Source: an uncultured Pseudomonadota bacterium (GTDB lineage: Bacteria > Myxococcota_A > UBA796 > SXON01). Taken from it: a stretch of DNA of 64,000 nt. The stretch lies in contig CAIUMM010000106.1 in assembly GCA_903900265.1 (NCBI GenBank), positions 1-64,000 of the forward strand. Direction: 5' to 3'. Each line of letters starts with the position of its first letter. Position 1 is the stretch's first letter. Shown one piece after another: positions 52,616 through 61,177 of this stretch. The notes under the pieces were generated by a model. It had not been told where the DNA came from. It was given only the letters and a program-made list of their open reading frames with translations, and did not search any database. A program made the translations under genes and the position numbers.

Positions 52616-54472
52616 ATGACCGCACGTCAAGTTGAGCTCGTGATTCGCCGCCCGGGAACCCCGGACCGAAGGATCGTGCTGCAAGAGGGCGTGTTGAGCA
52701 TTGGGCGCGCCGATGACAACGACATCGTGCTGTCGGACATCGGCGTTTCGCGCCGCCACGCCAAGCTGCACATCTCCGACAACGTGGTCGAGTACGAAGA
52801 CAACGGCAGCGGCAACGGCTCGCTGTTCAACGGGCGGCGGTTCAAGCGGCAGCGGCTCAATGACGGCGACGAGATCGTCGTCGATCCGTTCCGCCTGCAA
52901 GTGCTGCTCGCCGCCGAGACCGACGAAGCCAACCTGTCCACCGCCGCGACGATGAAGTTAGGTGGTTTGGACGAAGGCTTTGGGCGCTTGGAGCTGGTGT
53001 CCAACCACCGGATGCAGCGCACCGCGTTCGAGCTGCCACCCCAAGGCACGGTCACCCTCGGCCGGGGCGAGAACAATGACATCATCCTGCCCGAGCCCGC
53101 GGCCTCGCGGGTCAACAGCGAGATCGTCGGCCGGGACGGCGCGTGGCTGGTCCGGGACCGCGCGAGCGCCAACGGCACTTTTGTCAACGGGCTGCGCGTG
53201 CGCGAGCAGGTGCTTCGGGACGGCGACAAGCTGCGCATCGGGACCGTAGAGCTGAAGTTCTTCGCGCCCGGCGGAGACGGCACCGCCAACTTCTTCGCGT
53301 CACAGCCCGACTCCACCGTGGGGACCCCGGCGCCGGCTCGGCCCGAGCCGGCGGTCACCCGACCGCTCGCAAAGCCGCCCGCGCCCATCACCACCCCGCG
53401 GCCCAAGCAGCCGGCGCTCCGTCCCGAGCTGCGGGAGCCACAGCCGCGCGCCGCGCAGCCCTCGCGCCCGGTCCTCGAGACCACCGAGCCCACACCTCGG
53501 TTTTTCGACAATCCCGCGACCGCAGCGGGCGTGATCATCGGGGCGCTGTCGATCGTCGGGCTGGTGCTCGTCGGCGGGATCGTCATCGCTGCGGCGTGGT
53601 ACAAGAGCCGCCCCGAAACGAGCGCAAGTTCGTTGGATCCAAGCGCTGCGGCGCAGGTCCAGACCCTGCTCACGAACGGCAAAAAGCTACAGGCCGAAGG
53701 CAAGAACTTCGACGCCGCCGCGCAGTTTTACAAGGTACTCCAGCTGGATCCGGGCAACGCCGAGGGCGAGCGGCTTGGGTACTACGCGTGCGCCGACATC
53801 GCGCTTGGGCAGATGCGCACTGCGTTGCCCGCGCCCGTCGCAGCGGCGCCGGCAACCCCGGCCGCAGCGCCCGTGCGCGCAGCCCCGGCGGCTGTTGCCC
53901 CCGAGCGCGTCGCGCGTAGCGCTGAGCCACGCAGCGCTGAGCCTCGCAGCGCCGCGCCCGCGAAAACCACCGCCCCCGCCGCTGCGGTACCCAACCTCGC
54001 GAGCCAGTACGAGCGCGGACAAACCATGGCCGATAACGGCGACTATGTCGGCGCGATCAAGCAATGGCAAGCGGTCATGGCGCAAGATCCCGACCAGGTC
54101 ACGCCCGAGTACTACCAGGCCCAATCCTCGATCCAATCCGCGAAGGATGGCATGAAGGCCGAGGGCAGCCGACACTACCAAGCGGCGATGAAGGCGCTGT
54201 CGGCCAAACAATGGGGTACCGGTCGTCAGGAGCTCGAGCAGGCGGTGGCGGCGGATCCGTACAACAGCGCCGCGCGGTCCAAGTTGGCCGAGGTCCAAAG
54301 CGAGCTGTCCGTGCAAGCGCAGGACATCTACAAAGAGGCGCGTATCCTCGAAGACATCGACAAGATCACCGAAGCCACGCGCATGTACAAGCAAGTCATC
54401 TCGCTGGTCGGTGAAAAAGACGAGTTGGGCGCAAAAGCCAAGCGGCGGCTCGATACGCTGACCAGCCGCTGA
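52616..54472 (+). CDS. Two-FHA-domain protein with TM helix and TPR-like C-term
   Basis: LSIGRADDNDIVLSDIGVSRRHAKLHI..GSLFNG and VTLGRGENNDIILPEPAASRVNSEI..NGTFVNG; TM VIIGALSIVGLVLVGGIVIAAAW. Confidence 0.87.
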   Translation: MTARQVELVIRRPGTPDRRIVLQEGVLSIGRADDNDIVLSDIGVSRRHAKLHISDNVVEYEDNGSGNGSLFNGRRFKRQRLNDGDEIVVDPFRLQVLLAAETDEANLSTAATMKLGGLDEGFGRLELVSNHRMQRTAFELPPQGTVTLGRGENNDIILPEPAASRVNSEIVGRDGAWLVRDRASANGTFVNGLRVREQVLRDGDKLRIGTVELKFFAPGGDGTANFFASQPDSTVGTPAPARPEPAVTRPLAKPPAPITTPRPKQPALRPELREPQPRAAQPSRPVLETTEPTPRFFDNPATAAGVIIGALSIVGLVLVGGIVIAAAWYKSRPETSASSLDPSAAAQVQTLLTNGKKLQAEGKNFDAAAQFYKVLQLDPGNAEGERLGYYACADIALGQMRTALPAPVAAAPATPAAAPVRAAPAAVAPERVARSAEPRSAEPRSAAPAKTTAPAAAVPNLASQYERGQTMADNGDYVGAIKQWQAVMAQDPDQVTPEYYQAQSSIQSAKDGMKAEGSRHYQAAMKALSAKQWGTGRQELEQAVAADPYNSAARSKLAEVQSELSVQAQDIYKEARILEDIDKITEATRMYKQVISLVGEKDELGAKAKRRLDTLTSR

Positions 54473-54486
54473 GCACGGCGGCTGCG

Positions 54487-55149
54487 ATGATCAGCGCCGT
54501 CGTGCCCACGTTGAACGAGGCGGGCCGGATCGGCGCGCTGGTCGCGATGTTGCGAGAGCAGGTCGATGAAGTGATCGTCAGCGACGGCGGCAGCACCGAT
54601 GGGACGGCGACGAACGCCGCACAGGCCGGAGCGCGTGTCGTGACCGGCAGCGCAGGGCGCGGAGCCCAGCTCGATCGCGGCGCCGCTCACGCTTCCGGCG
54701 ACCGCCTGTGGTTTGTACACGCCGACAGCACGCCGAGCGTAGGCTCCGGCGCGGCGCTGCGCGGCGCGGCCGGACCCTGGGGCTGCTTTCGAACGCGCAT
54801 CGCGAGTCGAGACGTGCGCCTGCTGCTCACCGGCTGGGTGATGACCCAACGCGCGGTGCGCACCGGCGCGTGCACCGGCGACATGGGGATCTGGGCCGAT
54901 CGGTGCTTTTACGAGCGCGTCGGCGGGTTTGGTCCCCTGCCCGCGCTGGAGGATCTCGCGTTCTCCGACCGCGCTCGCGCGATAGCGCCCGCCGAGGTGC
55001 TCGCGCCGGTGCTCGAAACCAGCGCGCGTCGTTGGACCGAGCGCGGCGTCACCCGAACGATGCTGCAGATGTGGATGATACGGCTCGGTTACCGTGTTGG
55101 AATCGACCCGATGCGCTTGGCGCGCGGGTATCACCCTGTGTCGACCTGA
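54487..55149 (+). CDS. Glycosyltransferase family 2, TIGR04283-like
   Basis: ISAVVPTLNEAGRI, VIVSDGGSTDGT, GRGAQLDRGAAHASGDRLWFVHADS, TGDMGIWADRCFYERVGGF. Confidence 0.85.
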   Translation: MISAVVPTLNEAGRIGALVAMLREQVDEVIVSDGGSTDGTATNAAQAGARVVTGSAGRGAQLDRGAAHASGDRLWFVHADSTPSVGSGAALRGAAGPWGCFRTRIASRDVRLLLTGWVMTQRAVRTGACTGDMGIWADRCFYERVGGFGPLPALEDLAFSDRARAIAPAEVLAPVLETSARRWTERGVTRTMLQMWMIRLGYRVGIDPMRLARGYHPVST

Positions 55150-55207
55150 CACATGCGACACACCCGATACGCCTGAAACATTCGACACACCCAATACACC
55201 CGATACG
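55145..55207. repeat. 27-bp tandem repeat, two copies plus partial third
   Basis: cctgacacatgcgacacacccgatacg (55145-55171), cctgaaacattcgacacacccaatacac (from 55172; 23/27 match), then cccgatacg. Confidence 0.7.
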
Positions 55208-55226
55208 CAAGCGTCTGGAGATCTCG

Positions 55227-56033
55227 TTGTCTGAAAGCACTTCAAACCTCCAAAGACATCGGATCATCCGGCCTGTATCACTGCTGTTCGCTGCGTTGCT
55301 CCTGCTGCTCGCGAGCCGGTCTGGGCCCGCCGCCGCGGTGGACATCCCGCGCGCGGGGGCATTTCCCCACGAGCTGCTCACGTCGATCTTGTCCCGCTTC
55401 GTCAGTAAGACGGGGAAGCTGGACTACAAGGGCATCACCGCCAACCGCGCCGCGCTGGACGACTACGTGCGCGCGCTGGCGCTGGTCTCCCCCGCCCGCA
55501 ACCGCGAGCTGTTTCCCACCCACGGCGATCAGCTCGCCTACTACATCAACGGCTACAACGCGCTGGCGATCACCGGGGTGATCGACCGCCCCGGGCTCCA
55601 GACGGTGAACGAGCCACGCTGGGGGTTTTTCGTCGGCACCCGCTACGTGGTCGGCGGGCAGCAGATGGACCTGAACACCTTGGAAAACGTCGTCATACGC
55701 CCCACGTTCAAGGATCCGCGGCTGCACTTCGCGCTGAACTGCCAATCGGCGGGATGCCCGCGTCTGCCGCAAGCGGCCTTCGACCCCGCAAAGATGGAAG
55801 CCCAGTTAGACGCCGCCGCACAGGAGTTCTGCACCGACCCCAGTCGGGTGTACGCCGACGCAGCCGGCGTGTGGCACATCTCGCAGATCTTCGATTGGTA
55901 CAAGGCGGACTTCCAGCCCGGTGGTGTCACGGAGTTTATCAACGGCTACGGGGGCAAGATCCCGGCGGGCGCGCGCGTGGAGATCATCCCGTACGATTGG
56001 CGCTTGTCGGCGCAGCCGGGCAAGGGGCCTTGA
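55227..56033 (+). CDS. DUF547 domain protein, TTG start
   Basis: DQLAYYINGYNALAITGVI, LHFALNCQSAGCPRLP; TTG preceded by ggag; signal-like SLLFAALLLLLASRSGPAAA. Confidence 0.8.
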   Translation: MSESTSNLQRHRIIRPVSLLFAALLLLLASRSGPAAAVDIPRAGAFPHELLTSILSRFVSKTGKLDYKGITANRAALDDYVRALALVSPARNRELFPTHGDQLAYYINGYNALAITGVIDRPGLQTVNEPRWGFFVGTRYVVGGQQMDLNTLENVVIRPTFKDPRLHFALNCQSAGCPRLPQAAFDPAKMEAQLDAAAQEFCTDPSRVYADAAGVWHISQIFDWYKADFQPGGVTEFINGYGGKIPAGARVEIIPYDWRLSAQPGKGP

Positions 56034-56193
56034 AGGGGGGCGCGGGTTTGGGCGTGGTAAAATAAACCGGTATTTATAGGGCCTGAGGGGGTTTCAAAAG
56101 AGCGCCGATCCGTATGAGAGGGTGCGGCGCGCCGGGTTCAGCAATGGCTGGCGACGACACCGCGTTCCCACCCACCCATGCCCAGGAAGTCTC

Positions 56194-56532
56194 ATGTCCA
56201 TTCTTGCCAAACGCATCGCCGATCTCTACGATCTGGAGCCGCTCTGGAAAGAGCTGGCCGTCATCGCAGAGACCTACGGCGAGCTCACCCCGTACCTGCT
56301 GCCCATGGCCGAAGGCGACGCCGAATTTATTGGGCGCGCGAAGAGGCGAGACCGAGCGATCCTCGAATTCGGCGCAGAGCGTCTCGAGGTGATCGACGCG
56401 ATGGAGGCGCTCGATCCGCACGCCATGGTCGGCGTACGAGCCGCGTGGGAGGCGTGGTGGTCGACCGCGGCACCCGTCGATTCTGCAGGGCGGAAAGACG
56501 GTTATATTAAGAACAAGGAGAGTGACACATGA
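56194..56532 (+). CDS. Hypothetical helical protein, gene 1 of coupled cassette
   Basis: MSILAKRIADLYDLEPLWKELAVIAETYG...; ATGA overlap with next gene. Confidence 0.6.
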   Translation: MSILAKRIADLYDLEPLWKELAVIAETYGELTPYLLPMAEGDAEFIGRAKRRDRAILEFGAERLEVIDAMEALDPHAMVGVRAAWEAWWSTAAPVDSAGRKDGYIKNKESDT

Positions 56533-57389
56533 TTCGCTGTATTGGAATTGACCCCGCGCCCTCGAAGGACACGGTGGTGTGTGAGGCCCTGGAGTCAGGT
56601 GACTTTGTCTTTACCGCATGGAAGCCGTATGAGGTTCGATCCCGTGTGCAGACGCTGCTCGGAGAGGCCGCGGGCAAGGGAGTGCCCCTCGTGGTGACCT
56701 GGGATGCGCCGCTCGGACTCGATCCGGGCGCGTTGCCCGGCACGCGCAACTACGCGTCGCGTCGGATCGACAGCGCTGTAACCGGCTGGGTCAAACACCT
56801 CGTCAAACCCTCGCTCACCCAGCCAGTAGCGGCCGGCGCCGTGGGCGTGGCGAACGCGTCGTCGTGCCCCCACAACCTCCTCACCCAACACGTCTGGGGC
56901 CTCCCTGTGGGCGAAGTGCCCGCGCATGGCGCCCGTCTCCTGCAGCCGGGAGAGGCAGCGAGCCAACCTTCGCCGCCGTGTGTGCTCGCAGAGGTGCATC
57001 CGGCGGTCGCGGTCGCCGCCTGGTGGCTTGAACAGGCGACCATCGAGCGTCCGATGCCGCGCTACAAGCCCGGTGGAACAGCGAACGTCGAGGCCGCGCG
57101 CGAAGGGTTGGTCCACGTCGCGAAGTTTCTGCAAACCCGATTCGGGGATGCGTTTCCCTTCGACGCCATCCTAAGCTCCAAGGGCGCGGGCGGTTCGGAT
57201 GATCGGCTCGACGCCTGGATCGCGTGGCGTCTCGCGTTCGACTGGACCCGCGGCGACGCCCGTGCTGTAGGGCCCGCGCACGGTGGCAGCTACCTGCTCC
57301 CCAATAGCGTTCTCCGGGAGAGGCTGAGTACCTACCTCTCCAAGCGCAAGAACGCAGCGCATGAACCCGAGTGGGGTGATGAGTCATGA
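56529..57389 (+). CDS. DUF429-like (RNase H-fold) protein, gene 2 of coupled cassette
   Basis: IGIDPAPSKDTVVCEA, TWDAPLGLDPG, AEVHPAVAVAAW, DDRLDAWIAWRLAF. Confidence 0.65.
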   Translation: MIRCIGIDPAPSKDTVVCEALESGDFVFTAWKPYEVRSRVQTLLGEAAGKGVPLVVTWDAPLGLDPGALPGTRNYASRRIDSAVTGWVKHLVKPSLTQPVAAGAVGVANASSCPHNLLTQHVWGLPVGEVPAHGARLLQPGEAASQPSPPCVLAEVHPAVAVAAWWLEQATIERPMPRYKPGGTANVEAAREGLVHVAKFLQTRFGDAFPFDAILSSKGAGGSDDRLDAWIAWRLAFDWTRGDARAVGPAHGGSYLLPNSVLRERLSTYLSKRKNAAHEPEWGDES

Positions 57390-58273
57390 CGCGAGCCCAA
57401 CGCTTCCTTCGCCCGCGCTTCACCGATCCGGGCATCCAGAGGTCCACCGGGCCCGAATTTCACCCCGATCGCTGGTGCGCGTCGGTTTCGGAGGTCGAGG
57501 CGCTCGTCGCACAGATACAAAGAGAGTACATCCTTCCAGACGACGCAGCCTGGGTCGTTGATGACGCCATCGAGGAGGTCGAGATGTGGCCCGCCGACAG
57601 GCTTATTGTGTTGCTCGAAGAGGCTATGGGCGAGTCCCAGTGGGTGTGGACTCCCGAGCGTGACGCGGACGCGCTCATCGCCCTCTGGAGGGGCATCGAG
57701 AGCGTGAGAGGGTTGCGTCAGCTCACCACGGAGCAACGCGGCGGCAGGCTTCGGGAGGCAAGCCTCCTCACCGCGCGTGGCTACGCGCGGATCGACGGGC
57801 GGGTGTTCGAGTTCGTACGCCCGTGGACGGCCCATGTGTGGCGTGAGCACGACTCGTGGCTGCGTCCGCCGCTCCCCACATTCACGCGCTACCTCCACCG
57901 CGGCGCGGTGCTCCCGATCGTGGATCTACCTTACCATTTTAGCTGGTCCCAGACTGAATTTCGCGAGGCGGGAGCCTGTGGCGGGGTCGACTGCTCAGCG
58001 ACCGCGGCGTCCGTATGCGTCGCGGACGAGCCTATCGGCATGGGGCACATGGCCGCGATAGAGACGCTCAGCCTCGGAAGCCTCAACGGGATTCCCGGCC
58101 CAGCGGCAGAGATCGAGGTCGACGGCGTGACGCGCGTCGTCGCCGCGGATCCTCTTTTGCGTTGGAACGGCACAGAGTTCAAGTGCGTCCCTGCGGGTGA
58201 GGGCGGAGAGCACTATGTCTGGCACCCCCTCCGCGAATACTCGTGCGTTCCTGCGGGCGAGGGTGAAGCCTGA
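57386..58273 (+). CDS. Hypothetical protein, gene 3 of coupled cassette
   Basis: MTRAQRFLRPRFTDPGIQRSTGPEFHPDRW...; ATGA overlap with previous gene; no family recognised. Confidence 0.65.
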   Translation: MTRAQRFLRPRFTDPGIQRSTGPEFHPDRWCASVSEVEALVAQIQREYILPDDAAWVVDDAIEEVEMWPADRLIVLLEEAMGESQWVWTPERDADALIALWRGIESVRGLRQLTTEQRGGRLREASLLTARGYARIDGRVFEFVRPWTAHVWREHDSWLRPPLPTFTRYLHRGAVLPIVDLPYHFSWSQTEFREAGACGGVDCSATAASVCVADEPIGMGHMAAIETLSLGSLNGIPGPAAEIEVDGVTRVVAADPLLRWNGTEFKCVPAGEGGEHYVWHPLREYSCVPAGEGEA

Positions 58274-58295
58274 GTCGTCAGGCACAGCCCACCCC

Positions 58296-58745
58296 CTACT
58301 GCCTAACCAGCTCCAAATACTTCACATCGCACTTCTCAAATCGCGTGTACGGGTTCATCGCGTTCCCGTCGTTCTGAATCACCACCTTGTCGCCTTGAAA
58401 CGCCCCTTCCACATCCACACGGGGAGACGCGCCTTTCAACCCAACAAACGTCAGGTACGTATCGCTGGAATCCTTGGAGATGTTCACGTTTCCTGCAACG
58501 CCGCCGGATTGAAACGTGAGCTTTCCGCCCTGATCGATCAGTTGGATCTGCAGGTCACACACCGACTTGTCCGCGGAGTACGTGCCTAAGTATTGCTTGA
58601 AATTCCCATCCGGCGCGACAGGCGGCACGGGCTCGACCTTCACCCCGGGCGCAGCCTCTGCTGCGGCCGGTGACGCGGGCTTATCGCCCCCACACGCAGC
58701 AAGCGCGAGAGGGAGCGCAGCGATGCACAGGAGAAGCGAGCGCAT
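58296..58745 (-). CDS. Small lipoprotein
   Basis: MRSLLLCIAALPLALAACGGDKPASP signal and lipobox. Confidence 0.72.
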   Translation of the reverse strand: MRSLLLCIAALPLALAACGGDKPASPAAAEAAPGVKVEPVPPVAPDGNFKQYLGTYSADKSVCDLQIQLIDQGGKLTFQSGGVAGNVNISKDSSDTYLTFVGLKGASPRVDVEGAFQGDKVVIQNDGNAMNPYTRFEKCDVKYLELVRQ

Positions 58746-58881
58746 GAGCGATCCGGGACGTGAGGAGGCGAGATGTAGCAGAGGCGCGCAAAGTACCCTG
58801 TCCGGCAAACCGACGCGGACCCACCAACGCCGCCCCACCAACGCCGATCCGCATAGCCACGCAGTCATCACCCAACCCAAC

Positions 58882-59610
58882 TCACCGCTCAATCCTCCCC
58901 ACGATATACGACTTGGGCTCCTGCTTCCCAAGCCCCTTTTTGATCACGTAGGGCATCGCTTTCATCGCCTCAGTCCGAACACCATCCGAGAGCTGATAGT
59001 CCACCGAGGACCCCGCGTCGGGGAGGATCGCCTCCTGAATCCCAAGCTGCCTACCGAGGTTCACGATGGCCTCTACGGTGACGAGCGCCGTTCGGCTCGA
59101 ACCGATGATGTACAGGTCCCCCGACGCGTCCGTGCCCACCAAGGTTCGGTAATCCGGCTCTTTGGAGTGCGTTTTTTTGAAAAGCTTGGTGTTTACCTTG
59201 CCGTCATTGATGCCGTAGATGAGCGACTGTGTGCTGTAGGTGGGGCTCTTCGGCGCGACTTGGGCCGATACAAAGGCTACCCCACCGCGTACAAAAAAGT
59301 AGCCCCCGCCCTTCACGCGCTTGGAGGCCCGCTTGCCATTGATGATCAGCTCGCCGATCGGACCCCGCGCGTCAAAAAAGTTGCTGTTGAGGTAGATATC
59401 CGCGTCGGCAGGGCGCTTCCGGCTCACCGAGAACGCCACCGTCCCGGTCGGCACCTTCAACACGTTCATCACCGCCAAGCCGATGCGCTCCTGCGAGAGC
59501 ACAGGAACCGCGCCCGTCGCCTTGGGTTTGGTCGCGCAGGCTCGAAACCCGACCAGCACGAGCAGGGCCAAGCCTGCGGAGCACGCAGCGATCCAAGCGC
59601 TGCGGCTCAT
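58882..59610 (-). CDS. Phosphodiester glycosidase (NAGPA)-like protein
   Basis: IYLNSNFFDARGPIGELIINGK, GGYFFVRGG, ILPDAGSSVDYQLSDG. Confidence 0.65.
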   Translation of the reverse strand: MSRSAWIAACSAGLALLVLVGFRACATKPKATGAVPVLSQERIGLAVMNVLKVPTGTVAFSVSRKRPADADIYLNSNFFDARGPIGELIINGKRASKRVKGGGYFFVRGGVAFVSAQVAPKSPTYSTQSLIYGINDGKVNTKLFKKTHSKEPDYRTLVGTDASGDLYIIGSSRTALVTVEAIVNLGRQLGIQEAILPDAGSSVDYQLSDGVRTEAMKAMPYVIKKGLGKQEPKSYIVGRIER

Positions 59611-60548
59611 CCGTCCAAGCCGTTGGAGACCATCGGGTCGCCCCCGCGCACACACGCAACAACGCAGTCCCCGAGCGCGTCCACGCGGTAGCCGCCCTCC
59701 AGCACAAACACCACCGGCACGCCCCGCGCCCGCGCCCAGCTTCGCACCCGCGCGGCCATCTTCCCAAAGCCCCCCGCCGTCATCCACATGCCCGCGAGCG
59801 GATCGTGCTGCAGCGCGTCAAAACCCGCGGAGATCAGCAGCAGCGCCGGGCCAAAGCGATCCAAGGCCGGCAGCGCCCGATCCTCCAACGCCTGCAAGTA
59901 CCCGTCGTCGTCGGTTCCGCACAACAGCGGGATGTTCACGATGTTGCCGTGCGCGCCGCGCTCTTCGACGGCGCCGGAGTGTGGGTACAGCGGATCTTGA
60001 TGCAGCGACACCAAGCACGCGTCCGCACGATCCCAGAAGATGTCTTGGGTTCCGTTGCCATGGTGCACATCCCAATCCAGCACCGCGACCCCCGCGGCCG
60101 CGCGTTCTCGCCCGTGCAGCCCGTGCAGCCCGTGCAACGCTGCCACGGCCACGTTGTTCAGCACGCAGAACCCCATCGAGCGCGTGCGCGTGGCGTGGTG
60201 TCCAGGAGGCCGCACCAGCGCCCAGACCTCGGGATCGCCGGCCTGAGCGCGATCGACGGCCTCGACCGTCGCCCCCGCCGCCCAAAGCGCCGCTTCGATC
60301 GAGCGCGGGCCGATCGGCGTCTCGTCGCCGGCTTGTCCGCTCGCGCCGATTAGGCCGCGAACATGCGCCACGTGCGCGGGCGTGTGCGCGCGCAGCAGTT
60401 CAGCGTCGGTCGCTGGCCCCGCGGATTCTACCCACGGCAGTCCTGCGGCGTCCAAAGCCGCGAGCACCGCCTTCAGCCGATCGGCGCACTCGGGATGACC
60501 GGAGCCCGTGTCGTGCTCCAGAAATAGAGGATGGGAGAGGATCGTCAA
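59607..60548 (-). CDS. Histone deacetylase superfamily protein, TTG start
   Basis: SGHPECADRLKAV, VRPPGHHATRTRSMGFCVLNNVAVAA, LDWDVHHGNGTQDIFW, LLISAGFDALQHDPLAG, VFVLEGGY. Confidence 0.93.
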   Translation of the reverse strand: MTILSHPLFLEHDTGSGHPECADRLKAVLAALDAAGLPWVESAGPATDAELLRAHTPAHVAHVRGLIGASGQAGDETPIGPRSIEAALWAAGATVEAVDRAQAGDPEVWALVRPPGHHATRTRSMGFCVLNNVAVAALHGLHGLHGRERAAAGVAVLDWDVHHGNGTQDIFWDRADACLVSLHQDPLYPHSGAVEERGAHGNIVNIPLLCGTDDDGYLQALEDRALPALDRFGPALLLISAGFDALQHDPLAGMWMTAGGFGKMAARVRSWARARGVPVVFVLEGGYRVDALGDCVVACVRGGDPMVSNGLDG

Positions 60549-61108
60549 CCGAGCGCTCCGCCCACACCGGCGCGCCCGATGGCGCCGCGGATCTGCGCCA
60601 CCCGCGCCTCCACGCCTTCGGCCGTGACGTGGCGCAGCGGCGCGTTGGCGCGGTGCAGCATGCCTTCGATCAGCACGTGCGCGTGCAGCTGTATCCAGCG
60701 ATTGCTGGAGCGGATGCCGTCGGCCTCGATCGGAAAAGCGCCCCACGGCAGCAACCACACCGCGTCGTAGCGCAGCGGGTCCTGCGTCTGGGCGAAGAGC
60801 GTCTCGGTCTCCGGGTCGTCCGCTGCGTAGCCATAGTAGATCCAGAACGCGGCAAAATCGAAGGCGCTGCGGTCGGCGACAAAGCCCGACGTCGCGCGCG
60901 CTTCGGCTTCGCGCTGCTCGTCCCATAACTGAAGGACCAACGCCCGTAGTCCTGTGCGACCAAGCGCGTGTAGGTCCGCCCCGCCACGCTCGAGATAGGC
61001 GCGCATGCCCTCGGGGATGTACGGGACGCCTAAATCCGCAGCGAGTCGACGGGCGAGAGTGGTCTTTCCAATGCCGGCTGAGCCGGACAGCGCGATACGG
61101 GGTGCCAT
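60545..61108 (-). CDS. P-loop NTPase (AAA_28/nucleoside-kinase-like)
   Basis: ALSGSAGIGKTTLARRLAADLGVPYIPEG; FVADRSAFDFAAFW. Confidence 0.8.
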   Translation of the reverse strand: MAPRIALSGSAGIGKTTLARRLAADLGVPYIPEGMRAYLERGGADLHALGRTGLRALVLQLWDEQREAEARATSGFVADRSAFDFAAFWIYYGYAADDPETETLFAQTQDPLRYDAVWLLPWGAFPIEADGIRSSNRWIQLHAHVLIEGMLHRANAPLRHVTAEGVEARVAQIRGAIGRAGVGGALG

Positions 61109-61177
61109 TCCGGCAGCTTACCGCGTCCGCCGGACCGATCGACCCCGAAACCGTTATGCCCAGCTGCCGGAGTGGTG

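Noticed and set aside
51083-52900. 605-aa minus ORF
   Set aside because: Antisense to the RumA-like and FHA genes; biased composition only.
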